This document shows positions 1 to 7,428 of a stretch of DNA of 46,446 nt, in pieces. The notes under the pieces were generated by a model. The model was not told the DNA's origin. It was given only the letters and a program-made list of their open reading frames with translations, and made no database searches. The translations under genes were made by a program, and so were the position numbers. The stretch is from Lachnospiraceae bacterium (lineage in GTDB: Bacteria; Bacillota; Clostridia; Lachnospirales; Lachnospiraceae), in the NCBI GenBank assembly GCA_009774345.1, contig VSNR01000009.1, positions 1 through 46,446 on the forward strand. The letters are read 5' to 3'. Each line of letters starts with the position of its first letter. Position 1 is the stretch's first letter.

Positions 1-383
1 TATTTATGAATATTTGGGGGTACCAACATCTATATATAGTGCTATAAATGTTACCAACACACTTGTTGACTAACACCATTTTGAAGGTGTTAGTCAATAA
101 CTGTGTTGGTGACTTTGTTTGGCGGTTTATGCAATCACTTGAATCCCTATATTTATGAATATTTGGGGGTACCAACATCTATATATAGTGCTATAAATGT
201 TACCAACACACTTGTTGACTAACACCATTTTGAAGGTGTTAGTCAATAACTGTGTTGGTGACTTTGTTTGGCGGTTTATGCAATCACTTGAATCCCTATA
301 TTTATGAATATTTGGGGGTACCAACATCTATATATAGTGCTATAAATGTTACCAACACACTTGTTGACTAACACCATTTTGAA
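1..383. repeat. 149-bp tandem repeat, about 2.6 copies, each with a long hairpin
   Basis: The unit starting at 1 recurs at 150 and 299, giving an exact period of 149 bp with no visible differences between copies. The third copy breaks off at 383, and the array may continue to the left of the window. Each unit carries a perfect 12-bp inverted repeat, TTGACTAACACC / GGTGTTAGTCAA, around an 8-nt loop. Outer arms ACCAACACA and TGTGTTGGT extend it to a roughly 60-bp imperfect hairpin. A further copy of ACCAACA and a small palindrome (TATAG TG CTATA) lie just upstream. No gene is seen in it. It could be an origin-like or MITE-like unit, or a product of replication slippage or misassembly. Confidence 0.9.
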
Positions 384-717
384 TATATACCGGACAAAAG
401 ACGTGGTAGAAAAGTCTTTCGACAACATCAAAAATGAACTTGATCTGGAAAGACTGCGGATCCATTCGGACAAAGCAATGGAAGGCAGGATATTTATAGG
501 TTTTATCTCACTCATAATCACTTCGTATATAAGGAAGATAATGGAAGACAAAAACCTGTATTCATCATATTCGCTAAGTAAACTATACAGCGAATTAAAG
601 AAACTTCGTCTGATCCAGTTTAAAAACGGGAAACAGGTGCTGACAGAATTAACCAGTAATCATAAGGCGATTTTCAAAGCGTTTAATATGAAAGTCCCGG
701 TCCCCTCCTCGTTATAA
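384..717 (+). pseudogene. C-terminal remnant of an IS4/IS1634-type DDE transposase
   Basis: The frame is open from 346, but residues before about 384 are encoded by the tandem repeat, so only the part from IYRTKDVVEK onward looks native. The pattern Y-R-x-K-D-x-V-E-K-S-F-D, a basic D-L-E-R-L-R-I stretch and E-G-R-I-F-I-G-F-I-x-L-I resembles the C-terminal DDE region of IS4/IS1634-family transposases, whose full proteins are over 500 residues; only about 110 remain. Just after the stop, AATGCGGAATTTAGG (about 719-733) may be the element's terminal repeat. The fusion point coincides exactly with the break in the third repeat unit. The fragment cannot be active on its own. The family name is from recognition and has not been searched. 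Confidence 0.75.
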
Positions 718-730
718 TTCAATGCGGAAT

Positions 731-1018
731 TTAGGTTAAAAATAATGCCAAAACTACCATGCCCATCATCAACAGGCACCAAAAAGCGCTGATGAGCGTT
801 GACGCAATATTCACAGGGCTGCGGCTTTCATCACTCCTGACACAGATACCGGAAAGGACGAAACCTGCCACGGCACTGACAACATTGACACCTGCCCAGA
901 CTGTATTCACCCCTTCAGGCAATATGATTTTAAGGAACACAGGAACAAGCGTTGCCGCTGGGAGAATACTGACGATCAGCGCCGCCATACTTAAAGTTTT
1001 CCGTTTTTTATTTTCCAT
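731..1018 (-). CDS. Small three-helix membrane protein, last gene of the immunity-type ABC cassette
   Basis: This 95-residue protein is nearly all hydrophobic, with likely membrane helices at about 12-34, 40-62 and 73-94 and a basic N-terminus (MENKKRK). It lies 7 nt downstream of an ABC-2 permease gene in the same direction and has a GAGGT ribosome-binding site. It should therefore be co-transcribed with the three ABC genes upstream. Small accessory membrane proteins occur at the end of some lantibiotic immunity operons, but I recognise no named family here. A role in peptide immunity is inferred from position only. Confidence 0.7.
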   Translation of the reverse strand: MENKKRKTLSMAALIVSILPAATLVPVFLKIILPEGVNTVWAGVNVVSAVAGFVLSGICVRSDESRSPVNIASTLISAFWCLLMMGMVVLALFLT

Positions 1019-1025
1019 GACCGAT

Positions 1026-1790
1026 TTACCTCATTTCTTTTTTTCCAAATTGTATTACAGCAATCGTAAGTACCAATGCCAAAACCAATATCGCAGCCGG
1101 CAGGAACGGGAACAGTGAAAATGTCCGTATGTTATCTCCCGCCGTAAAATCATGTAGCGAACAGGATACCAGATAACCGCTGTAACAGTACGGCCAGGCA
1201 ATCCAGACAGGTGTATTGGAAACCAGCACGCCGGGAATCACAAGGAGCAGGTTCAGCCCCACAGACAAAAGCGGCTTTTCAAACAGGACTGTGACTGCCC
1301 ACATAGCCCCCAGGCATGGCAGCATGGTCAGAAACAGGCCGGCGCACCATTTCATCAGATAAAGGACAGGCAGTGTTTCCGTCACGCCCATTGTTTTTGT
1401 GGCAACTGTCCCGGCAATCACGAATACCGCAAAGAACACGGCCATCTCCATAAACAGATAAAATACCAGCACACAGAATTTTGCCATGGAGAGCGCATAC
1501 CGGCTGACCGGCAGGGCCAGCATCTTTAAGATACCGTTATTCCCTGTTTCCCGCCCCGCAATCATCACGCAGACCACGATCATGGACAACGGCAGCAAAT
1601 AATAAGAATAGACCAATGCGCTTTGAATGAACATGGCAGGCCACGCATTTGTATATTCCGGTGTAAAATACCGGCTTAAATTTGCAACCCCGGAGGAAAC
1701 TACTAACAACGGGGCAGCAAAAATAAGCGGTATCATTTTTGATCTCTTTACTTTCGTGAATTCAATTCTCAGAAGTTCCAAAAAGCTCAT
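1026..1790 (-). CDS. ABC-2 type permease of a lantibiotic-immunity transporter (LanG-like)
   Basis: This integral membrane subunit of about 254 residues has six predicted helices and the usual N-terminal pattern of the family: a short cytoplasmic amphipathic stretch (SFLELLRIEFTKVKRSK) before the first helix. The start is placed at the ATG at 1790 because the upstream in-frame TTG overlaps the GGAGGAA ribosome-binding site. The order ATPase, permease, permease matches LanFEG systems, which expel antimicrobial peptides such as nisin-like lantibiotics from the membrane. No precursor-peptide or modification gene is near, so this is more likely resistance or sensing than self-immunity. Its partners are the genes at 1814-2539 and 2536-3318. 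Confidence 0.8.
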   Translation of the reverse strand: MSFLELLRIEFTKVKRSKMIPLIFAAPLLVVSSGVANLSRYFTPEYTNAWPAMFIQSALVYSYYLLPLSMIVVCVMIAGRETGNNGILKMLALPVSRYALSMAKFCVLVFYLFMEMAVFFAVFVIAGTVATKTMGVTETLPVLYLMKWCAGLFLTMLPCLGAMWAVTVLFEKPLLSVGLNLLLVIPGVLVSNTPVWIAWPYCYSGYLVSCSLHDFTAGDNIRTFSLFPFLPAAILVLALVLTIAVIQFGKKEMR

Positions 1791-1813
1791 ATTAAATTCC
1801 TCCAAACATTGTC

Positions 1814-2539
1814 TTATTCATAACGCAGCTTCTTTGCCATCCACAGCCCCACGCCGAGAAACAGCAGCGATGCAGCCGCAGCAGCGACGGCAGCCGTCAT
1901 ATCCGGCTCTGCGCTCATGGCGACCGCAGGCTTCAACATAATAACAAAGGGATGGATCAGCAGCAGATCAAAATTTATATTTGCCAGTGCCATGCTGCTC
2001 AAAAACCCGGCTACGCCAATCCCCAGCGGCACCCACATATTTTCCGAACGTGAGGAAACCAAAACCATAAATGACAGTACCGGCATGGAAGTAAGATACG
2101 AATACCCTGCAAATTGAAGCAGGGTTTCCATTTCAAATGCTCCCTGCGGCAGGTCTTTCATACCAATAAACGCAAGCGCCAGATTCTCTAATGCTACCGC
2201 CACAAAAAACATTGCCGATAAAATCAGGAACTTACAAAGGTACATTCCCGGTACGCTTATGGGGAGCATATACATCTTTTTAACTGCATTCTCTTTAAAT
2301 TCCATGTGATAGACCATGCAGGCGGCAACCACAATTCCGAACATGTTCAGAACCACAATCATACCATAAAGCTGTGTCAGCAGAACATCCATAGGCGGAA
2401 GCGGCAGATTCAGCAGGGTATCTTTCCTAATAATAAAATTTGCAAATGCATAGAATGCTCCCAGAATACCAACTGCCGGCAAGACAGGAATCGCACCCGC
2501 CCGTTTTTCTTTCCGAAGCTCAATCAGGAATGTCCTCAT
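1814..2539 (-). CDS. ABC-2 type permease of a lantibiotic-immunity transporter (LanE-like)
   Basis: The 241-residue protein begins MRTFLIELRKEKRAG, the short cytoplasmic lead typical of LanE/LanG permeases, followed by about six hydrophobic segments. Its ATG overlaps the TGA of the upstream ATPase gene, so the two are translationally coupled. It probably pairs with the second permease downstream to form the membrane channel of a four-part exporter. A separate permease pair and ATPase, rather than a fused long permease with a large extracellular domain, separates this from the BceAB type. Function is assigned by family architecture; the substrate is unknown. Confidence 0.8.
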   Translation of the reverse strand: MRTFLIELRKEKRAGAIPVLPAVGILGAFYAFANFIIRKDTLLNLPLPPMDVLLTQLYGMIVVLNMFGIVVAACMVYHMEFKENAVKKMYMLPISVPGMYLCKFLILSAMFFVAVALENLALAFIGMKDLPQGAFEMETLLQFAGYSYLTSMPVLSFMVLVSSRSENMWVPLGIGVAGFLSSMALANINFDLLLIHPFVIMLKPAVAMSAEPDMTAAVAAAAASLLFLGVGLWMAKKLRYE

Positions 2540-3318
2540 AACTTTGCCCTCTGCTTTCTGTCAGGCAATGCCCTCATTGCTTTATTATCCTGATCCACCA
2601 TGGAGAGGAATACATCCTCCAGATTGTTTGCAACAAAGCCGGTTTTTACTGCCGTCTGTCTAAGCTCATCAAGGCTTCCCTCAAACAGGAGTCTCCCATG
2701 ATTGAGGATTCCAATATCATCAGCCATCAGCTCGATCTCTGACAGCATGTGAGATGAGATCAGAATCGTGCAGTCATAAAGGCCGGGCAGTGACTTCACC
2801 AGCTCCCGGATCTCATGGATGCCGGAAGGGTCAAGGCCGTTGGTAGGCTCATCCAGGATCAGGATAGGCGGCCTCCCAAGAAGCGCCCCAGCAAGCCCTA
2901 AACGCTGTTTCATTCCCAGAGAATATTTCTTTGCCAGCCTGTCTCCAAATTCCGTAAGCCCAACTAATTCCAGCGCATCCTCCACGCTCTCCTTCGGAAG
3001 TCTCAGGATACGGCGTATCACATCAAGATTCTCCCTGCCTGTGAGGTTTGCATAGAAAGACGGGGCTTCAATAAAAGAACCGATCTCCTTCAAAATATCC
3101 ATCCGGTCTTCGGGAAAATGCTTTCCGTCAATGGAAAAACTCCCCTTTGTAGGTGCGGTCAGCCCAAGCAGCATTTTCATGGTAGTGGACTTTCCCGCCC
3201 CATTCGGCCCGAGAAAGCCATAAATACTGCCCTTGCGGATATGAAGGGAAACCTGATTGACGGAAACAAAATTTTTGTACTTCTTTGTCAAATGTTCTGT
3301 TGTTATCATATAATCCAT
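2536..3318 (-). CDS. ABC transporter ATPase, bacitracin/lantibiotic immunity type (LanF-like)
   Basis: This cytoplasmic ATPase of about 260 residues drives the two permeases downstream. Visible motifs are Walker A GPNGAGKST, signature SLGMKQRLGLAGAL, and Walker B PILILDEPTNGLDP followed by the switch histidine in ISSHMLSE. The EAPSFYANLTGRENL stretch is typical of the BcrA/LanF subgroup. The start is placed at the ATG at 3318 because the in-frame ATG at 3327 lies inside the AAGGAGATG ribosome-binding site. It is first in a leftward four-gene operon divergent from a response regulator, which suggests control by that two-component system. Confidence 0.88.
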   Translation of the reverse strand: MDYMITTEHLTKKYKNFVSVNQVSLHIRKGSIYGFLGPNGAGKSTTMKMLLGLTAPTKGSFSIDGKHFPEDRMDILKEIGSFIEAPSFYANLTGRENLDVIRRILRLPKESVEDALELVGLTEFGDRLAKKYSLGMKQRLGLAGALLGRPPILILDEPTNGLDPSGIHEIRELVKSLPGLYDCTILISSHMLSEIELMADDIGILNHGRLLFEGSLDELRQTAVKTGFVANNLEDVFLSMVDQDNKAMRALPDRKQRAKL

Positions 3319-3463
3319 AGGTGACATCTCCTTTCAACAATTCCATGATACACCCCCAACCTGACTTTAACTTTCCCGTGTCCTTACTTTTACCTTACTT
3401 TTTTGGGGATTCGTACTTTTAGCAAACGGAATATGGTATACTATGCATGGAGGTAATCACACT
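3319..3463. promoter_or_regulatory. Divergent control region of the ABC cassette and its two-component system
   Basis: Two direct copies of CCTTACTTTT lie 11 bp apart at 3382-3391 and 3393-3402, and a third TACTTTT is at 3414-3420. Tandem sites one helical turn apart are typical for OmpR-family dimers. Rightward, a -10 box TATACT (3437-3442) sits 17 bp after the third copy, whose TACTTT is a poor -35 box, as at activated promoters. Leftward, TATCAT lies a short way before the ATPase gene with no good -35 box. I infer that the adjacent response regulator binds the repeats and controls both transcripts. Confidence 0.6.
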
Positions 3464-4165
3464 ATGGATCATTCATTTTTATTTACAAAAAAAATACTGT
3501 TGGTAGATGACGAGCCGGAGCTTCTTGAACTGGTGTCTGTTATCCTAAAAGAGGACGGATTTGAAAATATTATTACTGCTTCTTCCGTATCGGAAGGAAT
3601 AGATGCTACCAGAACCGAAAAACCTGATCTTGCAGTCCTGGATGTTATGTTGCCTGACGGAGACGGTTTCTTTCTGATGCGGCAGATACGGGATTTTTCG
3701 GATATGCCGGTCATATTCCTGACAGCCAGGGACGAAGCCGCAGATAAGCTGGCCGGGCTGGGGCTGGGCGCAGACGATTATATCGCAAAGCCGTTCCTGC
3801 CTGAAGAACTCCTGCTGCGTGTCCATTCCGTCCTGCGCCGCTGCTATAAAATGGATGCCCCGGCAGTAAAACTGGAGGGCTGCCTGATCGATTTTGAGCG
3901 TGCGGAGGTGGACAAAGCCGGCGAGACCATACCGCTTACCGCCATGGAATACACCCTGCTTGAAACCCTTGCACGAAGCGCCGGGAAAATAGTCACTCTG
4001 GATGTGCTGTGCGAAGCGCTCTGGGGAGACAACCCTTTTGGGTATGAAAACAGCCTGAACGCCCATATCCGCCGCATCCGTGAAAAAATTGAATCCGACC
4101 CGTCAAAACCTGTTTCACTGATCACGATCAAGGGGCTGGGATATAAACTGAATACAAGGAAGTGA
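3464..4165 (+). CDS. OmpR-family response regulator
   Basis: This DNA-binding partner of the kinase that follows has a receiver domain at about residues 10-120 with the acidic pair in LLVDDEPE, phospho-acceptor Asp60 in LAVLDVMLPDGDG, the conserved Thr in FLTARD and Lys in DDYIAKPF. A winged-helix domain fills about 135-230 and ends in NAHIRRIREKIE and TIKGLGYKL. The start is the ATG at 3464, ten bases after GGAGG; the upstream in-frame ATG at 3443 would lie before the ribosome-binding site. It is divergent from the immunity-type ABC operon, its most likely target. The 11-bp repeats between them fit this type of protein. Confidence 0.92.
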   Translation: MDHSFLFTKKILLVDDEPELLELVSVILKEDGFENIITASSVSEGIDATRTEKPDLAVLDVMLPDGDGFFLMRQIRDFSDMPVIFLTARDEAADKLAGLGLGADDYIAKPFLPEELLLRVHSVLRRCYKMDAPAVKLEGCLIDFERAEVDKAGETIPLTAMEYTLLETLARSAGKIVTLDVLCEALWGDNPFGYENSLNAHIRRIREKIESDPSKPVSLITIKGLGYKLNTRK

Positions 4166-4169
4166 TATC

Positions 4170-5534
4170 ATGAAATCATTTAGCAGATATATCTCAAAAT
4201 ATTTTGTTTCTTTTTCCGTCCTGATCTTTGGGCTGGTACTTTTCAACCTGCTCGCATTTATCTGGACATTCCACCGTATTGTGTTAAATGATTACAACGG
4301 TTTTTCCCCGCAAAATATGGTGGCGGATGTAAACGCTACTTCCGGGCCGGAGGGCATCACGGATGAAATGGCGGACACGCTCCGCTCCCTGGACATATGG
4401 GCCATGTTCCTTGACAGTACCGGCGGCCGCCTCTGGTCTGTGGAACTTCCCGCAGATATTCCCGCAGACTATTCCGTGCAGGACGTGGCTGCGTTTACAA
4501 AAGGCTATCTCTGCGATTACCCTGTCTTTATCAGGTGCAGGGAAGACGGCCTTCTGGTACTCGGTTATCCGAAAGGAAGCTATTTCAAGATTACCGGGAA
4601 TTACTATCCAATGGATATTGTGAAGATGATTCCTGTTTTTTTCTGCGTGGTGCTGACCATTGACCTGACGGCGATGTTTCTTGCCTACTGTTTTTCGCGC
4701 AAAAAAATCATACGCCTCACAGAACCCATTATTTCTGCCATTACATCACTTTCAGAGGGAAAACCGGTATCGCTCGATCTGTCCGGAGATCTGTCCGAAG
4801 TGGCTGACAGTATAAACAGAGCGTCCCGAATCTTAAACCGCCAAAACCAGGCCCGTGCCAACTGGATCAGCGGTGTTTCCCATGACATCCGTACCCCCTT
4901 ATCTATGATTATGGGATATTCCGGAAGGATAGCAGGTAATGCCGCCGCAAATGACAGCATCCGGGCGCAGGCAGAAACCATAAAACAACAGAGCATGAAA
5001 ATAAAGGATTTGGTACAGGACTTAAATCTGGTATCCCAGCTGGAATACGATATGCAGCCTGTCCATAAGGAACCCGTGCGTCTGTCCAAACTGCTGCGCT
5101 CTTATACGGCAGAACTGTTAAGCACGGAACTTTTCGGGAATTATCCGGTTGAACTCCATATTCCCCCTTCCGCCGAAACTCTCACCTTGAATTGTGACGC
5201 CCGTCTGATTTCACGGGCAGTGGGGAATCTGGTTCAGAACAGCATCCGCCACAATCCGGAAGGCTGCAGCATTGATCTTTGCTTAAACTGCACAGCCGAC
5301 ACCATCTGCCTGTCTGTATCAGATAATGGCGTCGGCCTGTCAGTCGAAAAATTGAAAGAACTAAAAGAAAAGCCGCATTACATGGAAAGCACCGATGACA
5401 GGCTGGATTTAAGACACGGCCTCGGACTGATCCTTGTCCGCCAGATTGTAGACGCCCATAAGGGAACAATGCAGATTGAGAGTGAAGAACAAAAGGGCTA
5501 CAAGGTCACTTTAATCTTTTCTAAATCTGAATAG
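4170..5534 (+). CDS. Membrane sensor histidine kinase paired with the OmpR-type regulator
   Basis: This 454-residue kinase has two membrane helices (about 12-34 and 150-172) flanking an extracellular sensor of about 115 residues, then a HAMP-like linker. The phospho-acceptor is His238 in SGVSHDIRTPLS. The ATP-binding domain shows the N box NLVQNSIRHN, G1 DNGVGL and G2 RHGLGLILVRQIV. The gene starts 4 nt after the regulator stops, with GGAAGTG as ribosome-binding site. Kinases next to LanFEG-type genes usually sense the antimicrobial peptide being exported. The extracellular domain is larger than in the intramembrane-sensing BceS type, so direct peptide binding is possible. The ligand is unknown. 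Confidence 0.9.
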   Translation: MKSFSRYISKYFVSFSVLIFGLVLFNLLAFIWTFHRIVLNDYNGFSPQNMVADVNATSGPEGITDEMADTLRSLDIWAMFLDSTGGRLWSVELPADIPADYSVQDVAAFTKGYLCDYPVFIRCREDGLLVLGYPKGSYFKITGNYYPMDIVKMIPVFFCVVLTIDLTAMFLAYCFSRKKIIRLTEPIISAITSLSEGKPVSLDLSGDLSEVADSINRASRILNRQNQARANWISGVSHDIRTPLSMIMGYSGRIAGNAAANDSIRAQAETIKQQSMKIKDLVQDLNLVSQLEYDMQPVHKEPVRLSKLLRSYTAELLSTELFGNYPVELHIPPSAETLTLNCDARLISRAVGNLVQNSIRHNPEGCSIDLCLNCTADTICLSVSDNGVGLSVEKLKELKEKPHYMESTDDRLDLRHGLGLILVRQIVDAHKGTMQIESEEQKGYKVTLIFSKSE

Positions 5535-5591
5535 CATAGAAGGACAAAGCTCTTAGTTCCATTCCACGTCAACTAATCGCTGCAGTTATGA

Positions 5592-5614
5592 AAATTCAAG
5601 TTGCAACTGAATTT
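5592..5614. repeat. Short palindrome after the kinase gene
   Basis: A perfect 10-bp palindrome, AGTTGCAACT, is flanked by AAATTCA and GAATTT, giving a near-perfect inverted repeat. It lies between two convergent genes and overlaps the end of the extended frame on the minus strand. There is no T-run, so it is not a clear terminator. Function unknown. Confidence 0.4.
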
Positions 5615-6392
5615 ATGAGACTAATTTCCTCTTGATTATAACATGGTTTAGCGGAATTTTTTTCTGCACCGTTTCTTTTTCCGCTTCTTCCACTTTCTGG
5701 CTTGCAATTTCCGCAAAAGTCTTTCCTGTTTATGCTTTCCTATCAAAAGAGGGCTTCTTCTCCAGATAATCTGGCAGTTCTGAAATTTCTGCCCCTACAC
5801 TGTTCTTAACAGAACGATACTCTGTCCAATAGATAGAATAAAATTCATCCTTTTTGGAAAGTTCTGCTGGTGTCATTTCATAGCTCCACCCATTGCCTGT
5901 GTTAGACAGTGCTTTTACACCCTGGCATTCAATAACAGCACCATAACCGCCCGTTGTTAAAATCGGGCAAGTCAACGTGCCGCCACCTGCCAATGCAAAC
6001 ATTTTTTCAGCAAGACTGCTTCCCCTGCCATCAGCCGCCTCCAAAAAATCCAATAATGTCAATTCCCCAATCCCTCTACATTTAGGGTTATTATTCTGAT
6101 TTTTCATAGCATTTTTAGCCTGTTGATACAACATCTTCCTATCCGGTGCAACATCAGATAAATATTCCGCCCTTAACTGGAGAACCTGTCTGGAAATATA
6201 TTCTGATTCTGTTTTATTTGTTGACAGAGCTGCCTTTTTTGCCAGTTCCCTGATTTCACTGGTAAACTCCGCCTTCGATTTATTAGATTTACCTGCCGAT
6301 GGTATGTAAGACCAGTTCGGCTCTCCCTTTCCGGTTGTTGCAATGGTAACATTCTTTATGCAGCTGACAGAGCCACTTACTGATACGCTCAT
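5613..6392 (-). pseudogene. Unrecognised protein gene interrupted by an in-frame stop at 5730-5732
   Basis: The open part encodes 220 residues ending SFDRKA. After the TAA the same frame stays open for 38 more codons, reading TGKTFAEIASQKVEEAEKE and on to a TAA at 5613-5615, which looks like genuine amphipathic, probably coiled protein. A CAA-to-TAA change would explain it, so the intact protein was probably about 259 residues. The start at 6392 has a strong GGGGAGG site. The body has a basic helical region (about 40-110) and a glycine-rich stretch GGGTLTCPILTTGGYG (about 136-151). There is no signal peptide or membrane helix, and I do not recognise the family. It lies 115 bp downstream of another unrecognised gene, likely in one operon under the LytTR-type promoter. 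A functional shortened protein is also possible. Confidence 0.6.
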
Positions 6393-6451
6393 GAAGCCTA
6401 CCTCCCCAATAAACAGTCTTTACATTCCTATCATTTCTCACATATTGAAAA

Positions 6452-6490
6452 GCGTACTGCATCCGCATATTTATATGAAACGTAGTACGC
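6452..6490 (-). terminator. Hairpin between the two unrecognised genes, possible attenuator
   Basis: On the minus strand a perfect 7-bp stem, GCGTACT / AGTACGC, encloses a 25-nt loop and is followed by TTTT. It lies between the stop of the gene at 6508 and the start of the gene at 6392. It may partly terminate transcription so that the downstream gene is expressed less. The long loop makes this uncertain. Confidence 0.4.
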
Positions 6491-6507
6491 CCTCCCCAAT
6501 ATGTACT

Positions 6508-7218
6508 TTATATCTGCAAATCTATTGAACTGCCTGAAACAGATGACCTTTTCACAAGTTTGTTGCCACTTTTGGCAAGCTGACTTTCTACACTTTCTCT
6601 TGTAATGCCGTCCAATGCGCCGGACGGAATCGGCTTTCCAAGCTCCCACTTAGGATCAGCTTCCCGTACCGCCGCATAAAATGTGTTTCTGTATGCCCGT
6701 TCATACTGCTCCATAGTATATCCCGCTGCTAATCGGTCATTTTTCTCCGTCTTTCTGTACAGATTGTCATATACATCCCTGCGCTTTGTTGTATCGCCAT
6801 TGTGAACACCGTTTTCCTGTAAAAACTCTTTTTTCGTCAACTCAAACATTTCGTCTTTGCTGCTTTCCGAAATGGAAATGATACGTTTCTGACGACTTGC
6901 ATTTTCATCCGTCAATACAAGTCCGGCAAGCCCGTTTCTGGGGTTTATAAAATCTCCGTCCTTATCGTAACATTTCATGGAATTTTTAATGCACTGAATA
7001 TTTGTGTACATTGCACCATTTCCTGCCCGCATCATTTCTTTTATTGCCGCCTTATATTGCTTGCTGTTCGTATCAATGCCCGCCGCCTTTAACTGTGTCT
7101 GTATAGAACTGCTGTTTAACTGCGACAACTGAAAGCTGCCTATAATACTTGTACCTTTTGTGCTTTTTGTTCCAAACATACTTTCAAATAAAAAACTGTA
7201 ATCTGTAATTTTTGACAT
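6508..7218 (-). CDS. Unrecognised soluble protein of the LytTR-controlled module
   Basis: This protein of about 236 residues begins MSKITDYSFLFESMFG. The ATG at 7218 is chosen because GGAGG lies just upstream; the longer frame to 7260 has no such site. The N-terminus is aromatic and serine-rich (GSFQLSQLNSSSIQTQLKAAG), and the rest is charged and helical, with a YERAYRNTFYAAVREADPKW segment near 185. There is no signal peptide, membrane helix or cysteine motif. Its promoter carries the same repeat pair as the exporter operon promoter at 12.8 kb, so it is probably induced together with that exporter. I do not recognise the family. It could be a stress or secreted effector protein, but nothing in the sequence shows which. 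Confidence 0.7.
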   Translation of the reverse strand: MSKITDYSFLFESMFGTKSTKGTSIIGSFQLSQLNSSSIQTQLKAAGIDTNSKQYKAAIKEMMRAGNGAMYTNIQCIKNSMKCYDKDGDFINPRNGLAGLVLTDENASRQKRIISISESSKDEMFELTKKEFLQENGVHNGDTTKRRDVYDNLYRKTEKNDRLAAGYTMEQYERAYRNTFYAAVREADPKWELGKPIPSGALDGITRESVESQLAKSGNKLVKRSSVSGSSIDLQI

Positions 7219-7289
7219 AACTTTGTCCTCCTTGATCCTGTTCTTAAAATCCGTTTTCACTTCTGCGCATATACTGCACTATTACTTTT

Positions 7290-7363
7290 ATTATCGGAAA
7301 TCTGTATTAAAATCCTATACATTTATCCCGAGGTACAGATTTTTTCCCTGAAGTACAGATTTT
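7290..7363 (-). promoter_or_regulatory. LytTR-type promoter of the unrecognised gene pair
   Basis: On the plus strand, GTACAGATTTTT occurs at 7333 and again at 7353, a 20-bp period typical of paired sites for LytTR regulators such as AgrA. A -10 box GATAAT (minus strand, 7290-7295) lies 37 bp downstream of the nearer repeat. The same layout, with the same 37-bp distance, is found upstream of the exporter operon. There is no good -35 box, which fits an activated promoter. Confidence 0.7.
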
Positions 7364-7428
7364 TATGTTTTTTCTCCAAATCTGCTCTAAATTATCCTAA
7401 AGTACCCTTATGGTTTGCGCCATCCCGC

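Noticed and set aside
1..383. Repeats at the left edge as a CRISPR array
   Set aside because: The 149-bp units are identical throughout with no variable spacers, and no cas gene is present.
731..5534. A complete lantibiotic biosynthesis cluster
   Set aside because: Only exporter, regulator and kinase genes are seen; no precursor, LanB/C/M or protease gene lies nearby.
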